DNA of 37,262 bases from positions 1 through 37,262 of the forward strand of contig NZ_JADKMA010000059.1 of the NCBI RefSeq assembly GCF_017676365.1, written 5' to 3'. This document shows positions 17,998-26,093 of the stretch, piece after piece. The notes below the pieces were generated by a model, which searched no databases, was not told the DNA's origin, and was given only the letters and a program-made list of their open reading frames with translations. This DNA comes from Streptomyces oryzae. GTDB lineage: Bacteria > Actinomycetota > Actinomycetes > Streptomycetales > Streptomycetaceae. A program made the position numbers and the translations under genes. How positions within the stretch are numbered: position 1 is the stretch's first letter; each line of letters begins with the position of its first letter.

Positions 17998-18813
17998 TCA
18001 GTTCTGGCTGGTCGGATTCCGGGTCAGATCGGCCGCCGGCAGCGACGGCAGCTTGCCGATGACCGCGGTCTCCCGGCGCAGCAGCTTCAGCTCGTCGGCC
18101 AGCCGGGTCGCGGTGTCCGGTGCCTGGAGGAGCCGCTGTTTGGCCGGGGTGTCCAGCACGGTCGCCGCCGCGACCAGGTACGAGACGACCGACGGGTCGT
18201 CCGGCAGGTCCTGCTCCTGGCCGGCGGCCAGGGTCCGCTCCCGGGCGCTGGCCAGCCGCTTCTGGTACGCGCGGAAGGCGCGCAGCACTCCGGAGGCGAG
18301 GGCGCCCGCCTCGTCGCCCTCCTCCTCGGGCAACTCCTCGATCTCGCCGGTCAGATACGGCCCCGAGGCGTCGACCGACAGCAGCCGGAACCGGGTGGTG
18401 CCGGTCGCCAGCACCTCGTAGCCGGTGGTGCTGGTGCGGGGGTCGGCGTCCGGCGCCGCCTCCTCGGGCGCGTCGGCGGCTTCCGCGGCGCCCAGCCCTG
18501 CGACCCGCTCGCGGATGGTGGAGGCGTCGGCGACGCAGCCGATCGTGTAGAACGACTTGATCGGGTCGGGCCCGAAGCCGGCCGTCGGGTCGGTGCCCTG
18601 CGGCGGCGCCGAGTCGGGCATACCGGTGGCCGCGGGTGCGACCTCGCGGCCGTCCCGGATGGCGACCACGCCGAAGCGGCGCGGCTCGTCCTCGGGCAGC
18701 GCGAGCAGGTCACGCATCAGCGCGCGGTACCGCGGCTCGAAGATGTTCAGCGGCAGCACCAGCCCCGGGAACAGCACCGAGTTGAGCGGGAAGAGCGGAA
18801 GCGCGGTTGTCAC
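17998..18813 (-). CDS. LON-peptidase substrate-binding-domain protein
   Basis: A 271-aa stand-alone protein carrying the LON N-terminal substrate-binding domain without ATPase or protease. The signature LPLFPLNSVLFPGLVLPLNI is at residues 5-24, followed by FEPRYRAL. An acidic/Ala-rich insertion lies around residues 100-125. The GTG at 18813 lacks a Shine-Dalgarno sequence; TAGGCT ends 8 nt upstream (leaderless candidate), and the longer open frame to 18975 is not supported. Lone LON-domain proteins are widespread; a role in protein quality control is inferred only. Confidence 0.88.
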   Translation of the reverse strand: MTTALPLFPLNSVLFPGLVLPLNIFEPRYRALMRDLLALPEDEPRRFGVVAIRDGREVAPAATGMPDSAPPQGTDPTAGFGPDPIKSFYTIGCVADASTIRERVAGLGAAEAADAPEEAAPDADPRTSTTGYEVLATGTTRFRLLSVDASGPYLTGEIEELPEEEGDEAGALASGVLRAFRAYQKRLASARERTLAAGQEQDLPDDPSVVSYLVAAATVLDTPAKQRLLQAPDTATRLADELKLLRRETAVIGKLPSLPAADLTRNPTSQN

Positions 18814-18821
18814 AACCGGTA

Positions 18822-18827
18822 AGCCTA
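18822..18827 (-). promoter_or_regulatory. candidate -10 box of the LON-domain gene
   Basis: Minus-strand TAGGCT ends 8 nt before the GTG at 18813, with no ribosome-binding site between. Confidence 0.4.
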
Positions 18828-18871
18828 AAGCCTCCGGCCCCCACTGCGGGGCCCGGTGCGACTTCTGGAGC

Positions 18872-18905
18872 CTCTCGGACACCACGGACTCTCGGACACC
18901 ACGGG
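18872..18905. repeat. 17-bp tandem duplication
   Basis: CTCTCGGACACCACGG followed by A or G occurs twice head to tail at 18872-18888 and 18889-18905. It lies in the short gap upstream of the LON-domain gene and downstream of the membrane-associated gene, so it may affect promoter spacing or may be neutral. Confidence 0.6.
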
Positions 18906-18913
18906 ACCCTCCC

Positions 18914-18936
18914 GGCGCGGGGCCCCGTGCCGCGCC
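18914..18936 (-). terminator. hairpin after the membrane-associated gene
   Basis: GGCGCGG (18914-18920) pairs exactly with CCGCGCC (18930-18936) around a 9-nt loop, one base beyond the stop codon at 18938-18940. A factor-independent-like stem without T-tract, typical of Streptomyces. Confidence 0.5.
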
Positions 18937-18937
18937 G

Positions 18938-20557
18938 CTACTGTCGCCGCAGCAGCCGGGTGGCGCCCGCGGCAACCGTCGTCGCCAGCACCCAGCCCGC
19001 CATGATCATCCCCGCGGCGATCCACTGGTAGCTGCCGCCGGGGTCCCATGCCGTGTCCTGGCCGAAGCTGATGACGGGCAGCAGCAGGTCCAGGGCGTAC
19101 AGCGCTGCGTTCCAGTGCGGCGCCTCGTCGCCCTTGAGGGCGGGTGGGCGGTGTGCCTGGAACAGCAGGGCGCCGGTCAGCCACAGCAGGGCCATCCACA
19201 GCGCGGCCTGCCCAGGGCGGTACCCGTAGGCGACGGTCCAGTCCTGCAGTACGCCCCACAGCTTGCCGGGCAGCGGCAGGGTCTCGCGGCGGCGGCGCTG
19301 CTTGGCCAGCAGGACGAGGCGCGCGTTGGTGTCCTCGCCGCTGTTCCGGTACATCGCCGCGAGCTGCTCGTACGGCTCGGGTGCGTACTCGGCGGTGGCC
19401 GCGTTGATCCACTGGAGCCGCTCGCGGACGTTGAAGTGGCCCTCCTTCGGGATGGCGTGCTGGTAGGTGAAGCCGGCCATCCACAGCCGGTGGTCGCCCG
19501 GCCAGCTGGAGGCGCGGTCCATCAGCTTCTCCACGCTCGCCCCGGACAGCACGACGAGACCGCGCTCGGGTAGCTGCGGGGTGAAGGTCAGCTCCGGGGT
19601 GGTGATGCGCCGCAGCGACAGCTCCTGGTCCCGCTGCATCTCCAGGCGGGCGTTCTCGATCACCAGCGAGGAGCCGAACCGTCCGTCGTCCAGCACCACG
19701 CCGCCGGTGCAGGAGAAGTGCTTGGTACGCCACCGGTGACCCCCGTGGGTGACGAAGTCGTAGCTGGTGCCGGTCGGCGGTGTGGCGCTGTAGATCTGCG
19801 GGGCGCTGCTGCGGCCCGCGTCGGCGAAGCTCGCCACCTGCTCGACGGTCATCTGCGGCGCGTACAGCGCATAGCGCCCGCGCGGGTTGCGCAGCGCCGA
19901 GCCGAACATGTGCAGCGAGCTGCCGACCGAGGCGCCGCGCAGACTGACCTGTCCGTCGGTGACCAGCAGGCTGGCCTGGAGCTCCTGGGAGACGCTGATG
20001 CCGTCGGCGGCTATGGCGCGGGTCCGCCGTCCGCTGCCCACGGTGGCCTCGTTGAGCAGCAGGTCGGTGCCGATCGTGGCGTCGGTCAGCTTGACGCCCT
20101 CCGGGATGCTGCACCGGGGCAGGTGCAGATCGCCCTCGGTGGTCAGCCGCGCGGCCTCCAGGCGGGGGAGGTAGCAGTCGACGAATCGCGCGGTGTTCAC
20201 CCGCGCCTCCGGCATCCGCACCTCCTCCTCGAATCTGCACTGCCGCATTTCGAAGTACGGCTCCACCGCGCCGCCCGACAGGTCCAGGCAGCCGGTCACG
20301 AACGCGCCGGTCAGATGCAGGGAAGCCACCCGGCCCAGCAGCGGCGGCGGCCCGTGCAGCAGCAACAGCGCGATCACCCGGGCCCGGACCGCACGGTCCG
20401 GGCCCCAGACGTGGTCACCGTTCGGGTCGTCCAGCTCGGCCTCGCCGCTGCGCAGATCCTGCTCACTGCCGTTGCGGAACGCCTGCCACAGGCCCCACTC
20501 GGCAGTCGTCAGCCGCAGCCCCGGAGGCGGCTCGCCGGAGTCCGCTGGCTCGCTCAC
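18938..20557 (-). CDS. beta-solenoid-like protein with C-terminal membrane helices
   Basis: A 539-aa protein. Residues 85-330 consist of short repeated segments of alternating hydrophobic and polar residues with regular Leu/Phe spacing (LHLTGAFVTGCLDLSGG, FEEEVRMPEA, LHLPRCSIPEGVKLTDA), suggesting a right-handed beta-solenoid. A helical region follows (about 345-430), then two or three membrane segments (AALWMALLWLTGALLF, AAGMIMAGWVLATTVAAGA). Databases often call such Streptomyces proteins membrane-associated oxidoreductases, but I see no Rossmann, flavin, Fe-S or NAD motif. The GTG at 20557 has a GAGGGGGG ribosome-binding site. It is divergent from hisD. Function unknown. Confidence 0.85.
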   Translation of the reverse strand: MSEPADSGEPPPGLRLTTAEWGLWQAFRNGSEQDLRSGEAELDDPNGDHVWGPDRAVRARVIALLLLHGPPPLLGRVASLHLTGAFVTGCLDLSGGAVEPYFEMRQCRFEEEVRMPEARVNTARFVDCYLPRLEAARLTTEGDLHLPRCSIPEGVKLTDATIGTDLLLNEATVGSGRRTRAIAADGISVSQELQASLLVTDGQVSLRGASVGSSLHMFGSALRNPRGRYALYAPQMTVEQVASFADAGRSSAPQIYSATPPTGTSYDFVTHGGHRWRTKHFSCTGGVVLDDGRFGSSLVIENARLEMQRDQELSLRRITTPELTFTPQLPERGLVVLSGASVEKLMDRASSWPGDHRLWMAGFTYQHAIPKEGHFNVRERLQWINAATAEYAPEPYEQLAAMYRNSGEDTNARLVLLAKQRRRRETLPLPGKLWGVLQDWTVAYGYRPGQAALWMALLWLTGALLFQAHRPPALKGDEAPHWNAALYALDLLLPVISFGQDTAWDPGGSYQWIAAGMIMAGWVLATTVAAGATRLLRRQ

Positions 20558-20710
20558 ACTCGTCCCCCCTCGATCTCGGTCCCTCGGTGTGTCTCGGCGT
20601 ACGAACGCGGCGGCCGGGCCGCCCGGAGTTCGAACACGATGGTCGTACCGCTCCCTTTCCCGCTCTGTGACCGGATGAACGCGGGAGGCGACGATCGTCG
20701 CGTGTGGCCT

Positions 20711-20727
20711 GTATCAGCCTCTGATAC
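20711..20727. promoter_or_regulatory. perfect palindrome upstream of hisD, candidate operator
   Basis: GTATCAG-CCT-CTGATAC: exact 7-bp arms with a 3-bp spacer, 42 nt upstream of the hisD start in the divergent his/solenoid-protein region. A dimeric repressor or activator site is the natural reading. It is AT-richer than its surroundings. Confidence 0.5.
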
Positions 20728-20755
20728 GGACGACAACCGCACACCGCCGGTCTGA

Positions 20756-20761
20756 GAGACT
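20756..20761 (+). promoter_or_regulatory. candidate -10 box of hisD
   Basis: GAGACT ends 7 nt before the hisD GTG at 20769 and no ribosome-binding site intervenes, consistent with leaderless transcription of the his operon. Confidence 0.35.
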
Positions 20762-20768
20762 TGGGTGT

Positions 20769-22112
20769 GTGATCTCCCGAATCGATCTGCGTGGCACAGC
20801 TCTCGCCCCGTCGGCCTCCGGCGCGGCGAACGGCGTGCTCGACCGTGACCTGCTGCCCCGTGCCGAGCTCGACGTCGAGGCCGCCCTGGAGAAGGTGCGG
20901 CCCATCTGCGACGACGTACGGCATCGTGGCTCGGCGGCGGTGATCGAGTACACGGAGACGTTCGACGGGGTGCGCCTGGAGCAGACCCGGGTGCCCACCG
21001 AGGCGCTGGGCAAGGCCCTCGAGGAGCTGGATCCGGCCGTTCGCGCGGCCCTCGAGGAGTCCATCCGGCGGGCCCGGATCGTCCACCGTGACCAGCGGCG
21101 CACCGACTCCACGGTGCAGGTGGTGCCCGGCGGCACCGTCACCGAGCGCTGGGTGCCCGTGGAGCGCGTGGGGCTGTATGTACCTGGCGGGCGGGCCGTC
21201 TACCCGTCGTCCGTGGTGATGAACGTGGTGCCCGCGCAGGAGGCGGGTGTCGGCTCGCTGGCCGTCGCCTCCCCGGCGCAGGCAGAGTTCGACGGCCTGC
21301 CGCACCCCACCATCCTCGCCGCCTGTGCGCTGCTGGGCGTGGACGAGGTGTACGCGGTGGGCGGGGCGCAGGCCGTGGCGATGTTCGCGTACGGCACCGC
21401 CGAGTGCCCCCCGGTCCAGCTGGTGACAGGGCCCGGCAACATCTATGTGGCCGCCGCCAAGCGGCTGCTCAAGGGCGTCATCGGGATCGACTCCGAGGCT
21501 GGCCCGACCGAGATCGCGATCCTCGCCGACGACACAGCGGACGCAGCCCACGTCGCCGCCGACCTGATCAGCCAGGCCGAGCACGACGTGGTGGCCGCCG
21601 CCGTGCTGGTCACCCCCTCCGAGGCGCTGGCCGAGGCCGTCGAGGGCGAGCTGAAGACGCAGGTGCCCGCCACCACGCACAGCGAACGCATCGCCGAGGC
21701 GCTGTCCGGGCGGCAGTCCGGCATCGTCCTGGTCGACTCCCTCGAAGCGGGCCTGGCCGTCGTCAACGCCTACGCCGCCGAGCACCTGGAGATCCAGACC
21801 GCCGACGCGGCGGCCTGGGCGGCGCGGGTGGTCAACGCGGGCGCCGTCTTCATCGGCCCGTACGCGCCCGTCTCGCTCGGCGACTACGCCGCGGGCTCCA
21901 ACCACGTGCTGCCGACCGGCGGCTGCGCCTGCCACTCCTCGGGGCTTTCGGTCCAGTCCTTCCTGCGCGGCATCCACGTCGTGGACTACTCGCGGGACGC
22001 GCTGGCCGAGATCACCCCCCACGTGGTGGCGCTGGCGGAGGCGGAGGATCTGCCCGCACACGGCGCGGCACTCAAGGCAAGGTTCGACTGGAAGGTGCCC
22101 CAGGTCCCGTGA
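20769..22112 (+). CDS. hisD: histidinol dehydrogenase
   Basis: A 447-aa zinc enzyme that oxidises histidinol to histidine in two NAD-dependent steps, the last steps of histidine synthesis. Conserved segments include [65 protein letters not shown] with a zinc-ligand His, AEHLEIQ, and [10 protein letters not shown]. Length is normal. It is the first gene of the his operon and its TGA overlaps the hisC GTG in GTGA, so translation is probably coupled. An upstream perfect palindrome may regulate it. No histidine-rich leader peptide is present, so classical his attenuation is unlikely. Confidence 0.97.
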   Translation: MISRIDLRGTALAPSASGAANGVLDRDLLPRAELDVEAALEKVRPICDDVRHRGSAAVIEYTETFDGVRLEQTRVPTEALGKALEELDPAVRAALEESIRRARIVHRDQRRTDSTVQVVPGGTVTERWVPVERVGLYVPGGRAVYPSSVVMNVVPAQEAGVGSLAVASPAQAEFDGLPHPTILAACALLGVDEVYAVGGAQAVAMFAYGTAECPPVQLVTGPGNIYVAAAKRLLKGVIGIDSEAGPTEIAILADDTADAAHVAADLISQAEHDVVAAAVLVTPSEALAEAVEGELKTQVPATTHSERIAEALSGRQSGIVLVDSLEAGLAVVNAYAAEHLEIQTADAAAWAARVVNAGAVFIGPYAPVSLGDYAAGSNHVLPTGGCACHSSGLSVQSFLRGIHVVDYSRDALAEITPHVVALAEAEDLPAHGAALKARFDWKVPQVP

Positions 22113-23245
22113 CCGGCATTGACGAGCTCCCCATCCGGGACGAGCTGCGTGGCAAGTCCCCCTACGGCGCGCCCCAGCTGGACGTGCCGGTACGGCTGAA
22201 CACCAACGAGAACCCCTACCCGCTCCCCGAGGAGCTGGTGGCGCGGATCGCCGAGCGGGTCACCGAGGCGGCGCGCGAGCTCAACCGCTACCCGGACCGG
22301 GACGCGGTCGAACTGCGCACCCAGCTGGCCCGCTATCTGACCCGTACGGCAGGACACACCGTCGGGCACGAGCAGGTGTGGGCGGCCAACGGCTCCAACG
22401 AGGTGATCCAGCAGCTCCTCCAGACGTTCGGCGGTCCTGGCCGTACCGCGCTGGGCTTCGAGCCGTCGTACTCGATGCACGCGCTGATCTCCCGCGGCAC
22501 CGGCACCGGCTGGCTGTCCGGGCCGCGCAACGACGACTTCACCATCGACACCGAGGCCGCCGTCGCCACCATCGCGGAGCACAAGCCGGACGTCGTCTTC
22601 ATCTGCTCACCCAACAACCCCACCGGCACGGCAGTCTCCGAGGAGACGGTGCTGGCGCTGTACGAGGCCGCGCAGGCGGCGCGGCCCGGGCGCGGGGCGC
22701 TGGTGGTGGTGGACGAGGCGTACGGCGAGTTCTCGCACCACCCCTCGCTGCTGCCGCTGATCGAGGGCCGTCCGACGCTGGTGCTCTCGCGGACCATGTC
22801 AAAGGCCTTCGGCGCCGCCGGGCTGCGGCTCGGCTATCTGGCCGCCGCGCCCGCCGTGGTGGACGCCGTACAGCTGGTGCGGCTGCCGTACCACCTCTCG
22901 GCGGTCACCCAGGCCACGGCGCTGGCGGCGCTGGAGCACACCGACACCCTGCTCGGCTACGTCGAGCAGCTGAAGGCCGAGCGCGACCGGCTGGTGACCG
23001 AACTGCGGGCCACCGGCTGCGAGGTCACCGCCTCGGACGCCAACTTCGTACAGTTCGGCCGCTTCGACGGCGCGGCCGGATCGCACGCCGTGTGGGAGGC
23101 GCTGCTGGCCCACGGCGTACTGGTCCGGGACAACGGGGTCCCCGGCTGGCTGCGGGTGACGGCGGGGACGCCGGAGGAGAACGACGCGTTCCTCGGCGCG
23201 GTGCGAGCCGTGCTGAAGGAACTGAAGGAGAAGAGCGAGAGATGA
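22109..23245 (+). CDS. hisC: histidinol-phosphate aminotransferase
   Basis: A 378-aa PLP-dependent class I/II aminotransferase that converts imidazole-acetol phosphate to histidinol phosphate. The PLP-binding lysine is Lys232 in [16 protein letters not shown]. Other conserved elements are RLNTNENPY, the [11 protein letters not shown] segment, CSPNNPTGT, and [10 protein letters not shown]. The GTG at 22109 overlaps the hisD stop (GTGA) and the gene ends with an ATGA overlap into hisB. Length and motifs are typical of actinobacterial HisC. Confidence 0.97.
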   Translation: MTGIDELPIRDELRGKSPYGAPQLDVPVRLNTNENPYPLPEELVARIAERVTEAARELNRYPDRDAVELRTQLARYLTRTAGHTVGHEQVWAANGSNEVIQQLLQTFGGPGRTALGFEPSYSMHALISRGTGTGWLSGPRNDDFTIDTEAAVATIAEHKPDVVFICSPNNPTGTAVSEETVLALYEAAQAARPGRGALVVVDEAYGEFSHHPSLLPLIEGRPTLVLSRTMSKAFGAAGLRLGYLAAAPAVVDAVQLVRLPYHLSAVTQATALAALEHTDTLLGYVEQLKAERDRLVTELRATGCEVTASDANFVQFGRFDGAAGSHAVWEALLAHGVLVRDNGVPGWLRVTAGTPEENDAFLGAVRAVLKELKEKSER

Positions 23246-23832
23246 CGCGCAAGGGCCGGGTGGAGCGCACCACCAAGGAGACCTCTGTCGTGGTCGAGAT
23301 CGACCTCGACGGCACGGGCGAAGTGGACGTCTCCACGGGCGTGGGCTTCTACGACCACATGCTCGACCAGCTCGGCCGGCACGGCCTGTTCGACCTCACC
23401 GTCAAGACCGAGGGCGATCTGCACATCGACAGCCACCACACCATCGAGGACACCTCGCTGGCGCTGGGCGCCGCCTTCAAGCAGGCCCTCGGCGACAAGC
23501 GCGGCATCGTGCGGTTCGCCAACGCCTCGGTGCCGCTGGACGAGTCGCTGGCCCAGGTGACCGTCGACCTGTCGGGCCGCCCCTACCTGGTGCACACCGA
23601 GCCCGAGGGCATGGCGCCGATGATCGGCAGCTACGACACCACGATGACCCGGCACATCCTGGAGTCCTTCGTCGCCCAGGCGCAGATCGCGCTGCACGTC
23701 CACGTGCCGTACGGGCGCAACGCGCACCACATCGTGGAGTGCCAGTTCAAGGCCCTGGCCCGCGCCCTGCGCTACGCCAGTGAGAGGGATCCGCGGCAGA
23801 CGGGGATTCCGTCCACCAAGGGTGCCTTGTGA
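23242..23832 (+). CDS. hisB: imidazoleglycerol-phosphate dehydratase
   Basis: A 196-aa monofunctional dehydratase acting at the sixth step of histidine synthesis, dependent on manganese and forming a 24-mer in characterised homologues. The metal-binding motifs [10 protein letters not shown] and the second His cluster NAHHIVE are present, as are [13 protein letters not shown] and the C-terminal STKG. There is no N-terminal phosphatase domain, unlike the E. coli fusion. The ATG is coupled to hisC by ATGA and preceded by AAGGAG at 23226-23231. Its TGA overlaps the GTG of the first repeat mini-ORF. Confidence 0.97.
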   Translation: MTRKGRVERTTKETSVVVEIDLDGTGEVDVSTGVGFYDHMLDQLGRHGLFDLTVKTEGDLHIDSHHTIEDTSLALGAAFKQALGDKRGIVRFANASVPLDESLAQVTVDLSGRPYLVHTEPEGMAPMIGSYDTTMTRHILESFVAQAQIALHVHVPYGRNAHHIVECQFKALARALRYASERDPRQTGIPSTKGAL

Positions 23833-23921
23833 GCGTCGCACGCGCGGCTGCCGGGCCGCAGTCGAGGACGATGGCCGCACGTGGCCGCGCGGGCGGAGAA
23901 GCGAACGGAGGGATGCTGTGA
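23829..23921 (+). CDS. mini-ORF 1 on the tandem repeat (30 aa)
   Basis: Reads from GTG 23829 (overlapping the hisB TGA in GTGA) to a TGA at 23919-23921 that overlaps the next GTG. The 30-residue product is Ala/Arg/Gly-rich, beginning [10 protein letters not shown] and ending GGEANGGML. Nothing in it resembles a known domain. Codon pattern is compatible with Streptomyces coding but too short to test. It may encode a peptide, or exist only to keep ribosomes moving to the downstream genes. Confidence 0.4.
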   Translation: MSVARAAAGPQSRTMAARGRAGGEANGGML

Positions 23922-24010
23922 GCGTCGCACGCGCGGCTGCCGTGCCGCAGTCGAGGACGATGGCCGCACGTGGCCGCGCGGGCGGAGAAGCGAACGGAGG
24001 GATGCTGTGA
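23918..24010 (+). CDS. mini-ORF 2 on the tandem repeat (30 aa)
   Basis: Second copy of the mini-ORF, one residue different (AAAVPQ instead of AAAGPQ). It has its own GGAGGG Shine-Dalgarno sequence from the end of the previous unit and a stop that overlaps the third GTG. Same uncertainty as copy 1. Confidence 0.4.
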   Translation: MSVARAAAVPQSRTMAARGRAGGEANGGML

Positions 24011-24099
24011 GCGTCGCACGCGCGGGTGCCGGGCCGCAGTCGAGGACGATGGCCGCACGTGGCCGCGCGGGCGGAGAAGCGAACGGAGGGACGCGGTGA
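24007..24099 (+). CDS. mini-ORF 3 on the tandem repeat (30 aa)
   Basis: Third copy, with AGAGPQ and a C-terminus of GGTR instead of GGML. Its TGA at 24097-24099 overlaps the GTG of the 54-aa membrane protein, completing the relay. Confidence 0.4.
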   Translation: MSVARAGAGPQSRTMAARGRAGGEANGGTR

Positions 24100-24260
24100 C
24101 CGGGCTCGCGGCGCTGCTGATCTTCGTCGGGCTGTTCCTGGCCGGCGGGGCGATCTCGTTCTGGAAGCAGCAGCTGCCCAAGGGCGTGATCGTGCTGCTC
24201 GCCCTGGCGTCCGGGCTGAGCCTGGCGGCGGGAATCCTGCGGTTGGACTGGTGGTCGTGA
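24096..24260 (+). CDS. 54-aa two-helix membrane protein within the his operon
   Basis: A 54-aa protein, with hydrophobic helices at residues 2-20 and 30-47 joined by a basic turn (WKQQLPKG), ending LDWWS. GGAGGG lies 5 nt before its GTG. It overlaps mini-ORF 3 by GTGA and hisH by TGATG, so it is translationally tied to histidine genes. I know of no histidine-pathway step needing a membrane protein; it could be a small membrane anchor or regulator. Coding support: clean helix-turn-helix hydrophobicity and perfect start/stop fit. Confidence 0.75.
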   Translation: MTGLAALLIFVGLFLAGGAISFWKQQLPKGVIVLLALASGLSLAAGILRLDWWS

Positions 24261-24910
24261 TGAGCAACCCCAAGAGCGTGGTGGTCTTCGACTACGGCTT
24301 CGGCAATGTGCGCTCCGCGGAGCGCGCACTGGAGCGGGCCGGCGCCGAGGTGGAGATCACCCGCGACTACGACAAGGCGATGTCGGCCGACGGGCTGCTG
24401 GTGCCCGGCGTCGGCGCGTTCGCCTCCTGCATGCAGGGGCTGGTCCAGGCGCGCGGTCACTGGGTGATCGGACGGCGGCTGGCCGGCGGCAGGCCCGTGC
24501 TGGGGATCTGCGTCGGTATGCAGATCCTCTTCTCCCGGGGCATCGAGCACGGCCAGGAGGCCGAGGGCATGGACGAGTGGCCCGGCACCGTCGGCCCACT
24601 CAAGAACGACGCCGCGCACCCGGTGCCGCACATGGGCTGGAACACCGTCGAGGCGCCCGCCGGCTCCCAGCTGTTCGCCGGGCTGCCCGCGGAGGAGCGG
24701 TACTACTTCGTACACTCCTACGCCGTGCACGACTGGGAGCTGGAGAGCGCCAACCCGGCCCTGACGCCGCCGCTGGTGAGCTGGACGACGCACGCGGACC
24801 GCTTCGTCTCCGCCGTGGAGAACGGGCCGCTGTGGGCCACTCAGTTCCACCCCGAGAAGTCCGGCGACGCCGGAGCACAGCTGCTGAGAAACTGGATCGA
24901 AACCCTGTGA
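24260..24910 (+). CDS. hisH: imidazole glycerol phosphate synthase, glutaminase subunit
   Basis: A 216-aa class I glutamine amidotransferase that supplies ammonia to HisF. The catalytic Cys is Cys84 in [10 protein letters not shown]; the His-Glu pair is in [19 protein letters not shown] and HMGWNTVE are conserved HisH segments. The ATG overlaps the upstream stop (TGATG). The C-terminus overlaps a GTG that could start priA. Length is normal; the expected partner HisF is encoded three genes downstream. Confidence 0.97.
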   Translation: MSNPKSVVVFDYGFGNVRSAERALERAGAEVEITRDYDKAMSADGLLVPGVGAFASCMQGLVQARGHWVIGRRLAGGRPVLGICVGMQILFSRGIEHGQEAEGMDEWPGTVGPLKNDAAHPVPHMGWNTVEAPAGSQLFAGLPAEERYYFVHSYAVHDWELESANPALTPPLVSWTTHADRFVSAVENGPLWATQFHPEKSGDAGAQLLRNWIETL

Positions 24911-24933
24911 GTCCTGTGAGTCCTGTGAGCCGA
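24907..24933 (+). repeat. 9-bp start-codon microrepeat at the hisH/priA junction
   Basis: GTGAGTCCT occurs twice from 24907 and is followed by a third, slightly changed GTGAGCCGA. All three GTGs are in frame with priA, and the first overlaps the hisH stop. They offer up to three alternative priA starts upstream of the conserved one at 24949. Confidence 0.7.
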
Positions 24934-24948
24934 GAGAGCGAGAGCGCC

Positions 24949-25677
24949 GTGAGCACCAACCGGCTTGAGCTGCTGCCCGCCGTAGACGTACGCGACGGAC
25001 AGGCCGTCCGCCTCGTGCACGGCGAGTCCGGTTCCGAGACCTCCTACGGCGATCCCCTGGAGGCGGCTCTGGCCTGGCAGCGCGCCGGGGCCGAGTGGCT
25101 GCATCTGGTCGACCTGGACGCCGCGTTCGGCACCGGTGACAACCGGAAGCAGATCGCCGAGGTGGCCCGCGCCATGGACATCAAGGTGGAGCTGTCCGGC
25201 GGCATCCGCGACGACGCCTCCCTGGAGGCCGCGCTGGCCACCGGCTGCCGCCGCGTCAACCTCGGTACGGCGGCGCTGGAGGCCCCCGAGTGGGTCGCCG
25301 AGGTCATCGCCGAGCACGGCGACAAGATCGCCGTCGGCCTCGATGTTCGCGGCACCACGCTGCGCGGGCGCGGCTGGACCCGGGACGGCGGCGATCTGTA
25401 CGAGACGCTGGCCCGGCTGGACTCCGAGGGCTGTGCCCGTTACGTCGTCACCGACATCGCCAAGGACGGCACGCTCAAGGGCCCCAACCTGGAGCTGCTG
25501 CGGAACGTGTGCGCGCGTACCGACCGGCCGGTCATCGCCAGCGGGGGTGTCTCCTCGCTCGACGACCTGCGGGCCCTCGCGGGCCTGGTGTCCGAGGGCG
25601 TCGAGGGCGCGATCGTGGGGAAGGCCCTCTACGCCAAGGCGTTCACCCTCGAAGAAGCGTTGGAGGCGGTGGCCTGA
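24949..25677 (+). CDS. priA: bifunctional ProFAR/PRA isomerase (HisA/TrpF)
   Basis: A 242-aa TIM-barrel isomerase which in Streptomyces and mycobacteria serves both histidine (HisA) and tryptophan (TrpF) synthesis, since these genomes lack a separate trpF. Asp13 and Asp132 correspond to the known catalytic acid/base pair of S. coelicolor PriA (Asp11 and Asp130 there). [17 protein letters not shown] and [14 protein letters not shown] match the bifunctional family closely. GTG 24949 is chosen for agreement with family length; upstream in-frame GTGs at 24907, 24916 and 24925 would add up to 14 residues. It overlaps the next gene by TGATG. Confidence 0.96.
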   Translation: MSTNRLELLPAVDVRDGQAVRLVHGESGSETSYGDPLEAALAWQRAGAEWLHLVDLDAAFGTGDNRKQIAEVARAMDIKVELSGGIRDDASLEAALATGCRRVNLGTAALEAPEWVAEVIAEHGDKIAVGLDVRGTTLRGRGWTRDGGDLYETLARLDSEGCARYVVTDIAKDGTLKGPNLELLRNVCARTDRPVIASGGVSSLDDLRALAGLVSEGVEGAIVGKALYAKAFTLEEALEAVA

Positions 25678-26093
25678 TGGGCTCGATACACCGGATCGCG
25701 TCCGATGCGCCGTGGGAGGAGCCCTTCGGCTACTCCCGCGCCGTGGAGCTGCCCAACGGCCTGGTGCTGGTGGCGGGCTGCACCTCGGTGGTGGACGGGG
25801 CGATCGCCGCGGGCGGTCCGTACGAGCAGACCATCAACGCGTTCGGTGTCGGGCTGAACGCGCTGAAGAGCCTCGGGCTCGGCGCCGACAGCGTGGTGCG
25901 GACCCGGATGTTCCTCGCGCACGCGCGGGACGTGGAGGAGGTCGGCCGCGCCCACAAGGAGCTGTTCGGCGAGGTCAAGCCCGTCTCGTCCATGATCATC
26001 GTGTCCGGGTTCGCCGACCCCAGCCTCGTGGTCGAGGTGGAGCTGGAGGCTTACCGGCAGCAGCAAGGCGCAGAAGGAGCACAAGAGGCATGA
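25677..26093 (+). CDS. Rid (YjgF/YER057c/UK114) family protein
   Basis: A 138-aa small trimeric-fold protein of the Rid superfamily, encoded between priA and hisF. E. coli RidA destroys reactive enamine/imine intermediates with an essential Arg in the RSCVEVA segment. Here the matching segment reads [11 protein letters not shown], so that Arg appears to be missing. Other Rid features ([20 protein letters not shown]) are present. It therefore probably belongs to a non-deaminase Rid subgroup. Overlaps: TGATG with priA and ATGA with hisF. The conserved his context suggests a housekeeping role for a histidine intermediate, but this is inference. Confidence 0.9.
   Translation: MGSIHRIASDAPWEEPFGYSRAVELPNGLVLVAGCTSVVDGAIAAGGPYEQTINAFGVGLNALKSLGLGADSVVRTRMFLAHARDVEEVGRAHKELFGEVKPVSSMIIVSGFADPSLVVEVELEAYRQQQGAEGAQEA

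Larger units (their letters stand above)
23829..24095. repeat. three perfect-length tandem copies of an 89-bp unit
   Basis: Units start at 23829, 23918 and 24007, each exactly 89 bp, differing at only a few positions (unit 2 has GTGCCG for GGGCCG; unit 3 has GGGTGCC for GGCTGCC and ends GGGACGCG). Each unit starts with GTGAGCGTC and ends with a GGAGGG Shine-Dalgarno sequence 5 nt before the next GTG. The array starts exactly at the hisB stop/start overlap and ends exactly at the start of the 54-aa membrane gene. Since 89 is 3n+2, every copy re-creates a GTGA overlap. It is contiguous with no spacers. Confidence 0.97.

Noticed and set aside
20554..20742. 62-codon minus-strand ORF overlapping the solenoid-protein start by GTGA
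   Set aside because: Third-position GC is low for this genome, the ORF crosses the palindrome and hisD promoter, and no Shine-Dalgarno sequence is seen. A faint similarity of GKGSGTTIVFEL to kinase C-terminal motifs was judged chance.
20558..20768. Histidine attenuator or T-box upstream of hisD
   Set aside because: No run of His codons, no leader ORF with a terminator/antiterminator pair and no T-box sequence were found.
23829..24095. CRISPR array
   Set aside because: Copies are directly adjacent with no unique spacers, 89 bp is far too long, and there are no cas genes.
22957..24273. 438-codon minus-strand open frame running through the 89-bp repeats
   Set aside because: The repeat unit lacks stops in several frames, so all three copies stay open on both strands; the product is repetitive and overlaps hisC and hisB.
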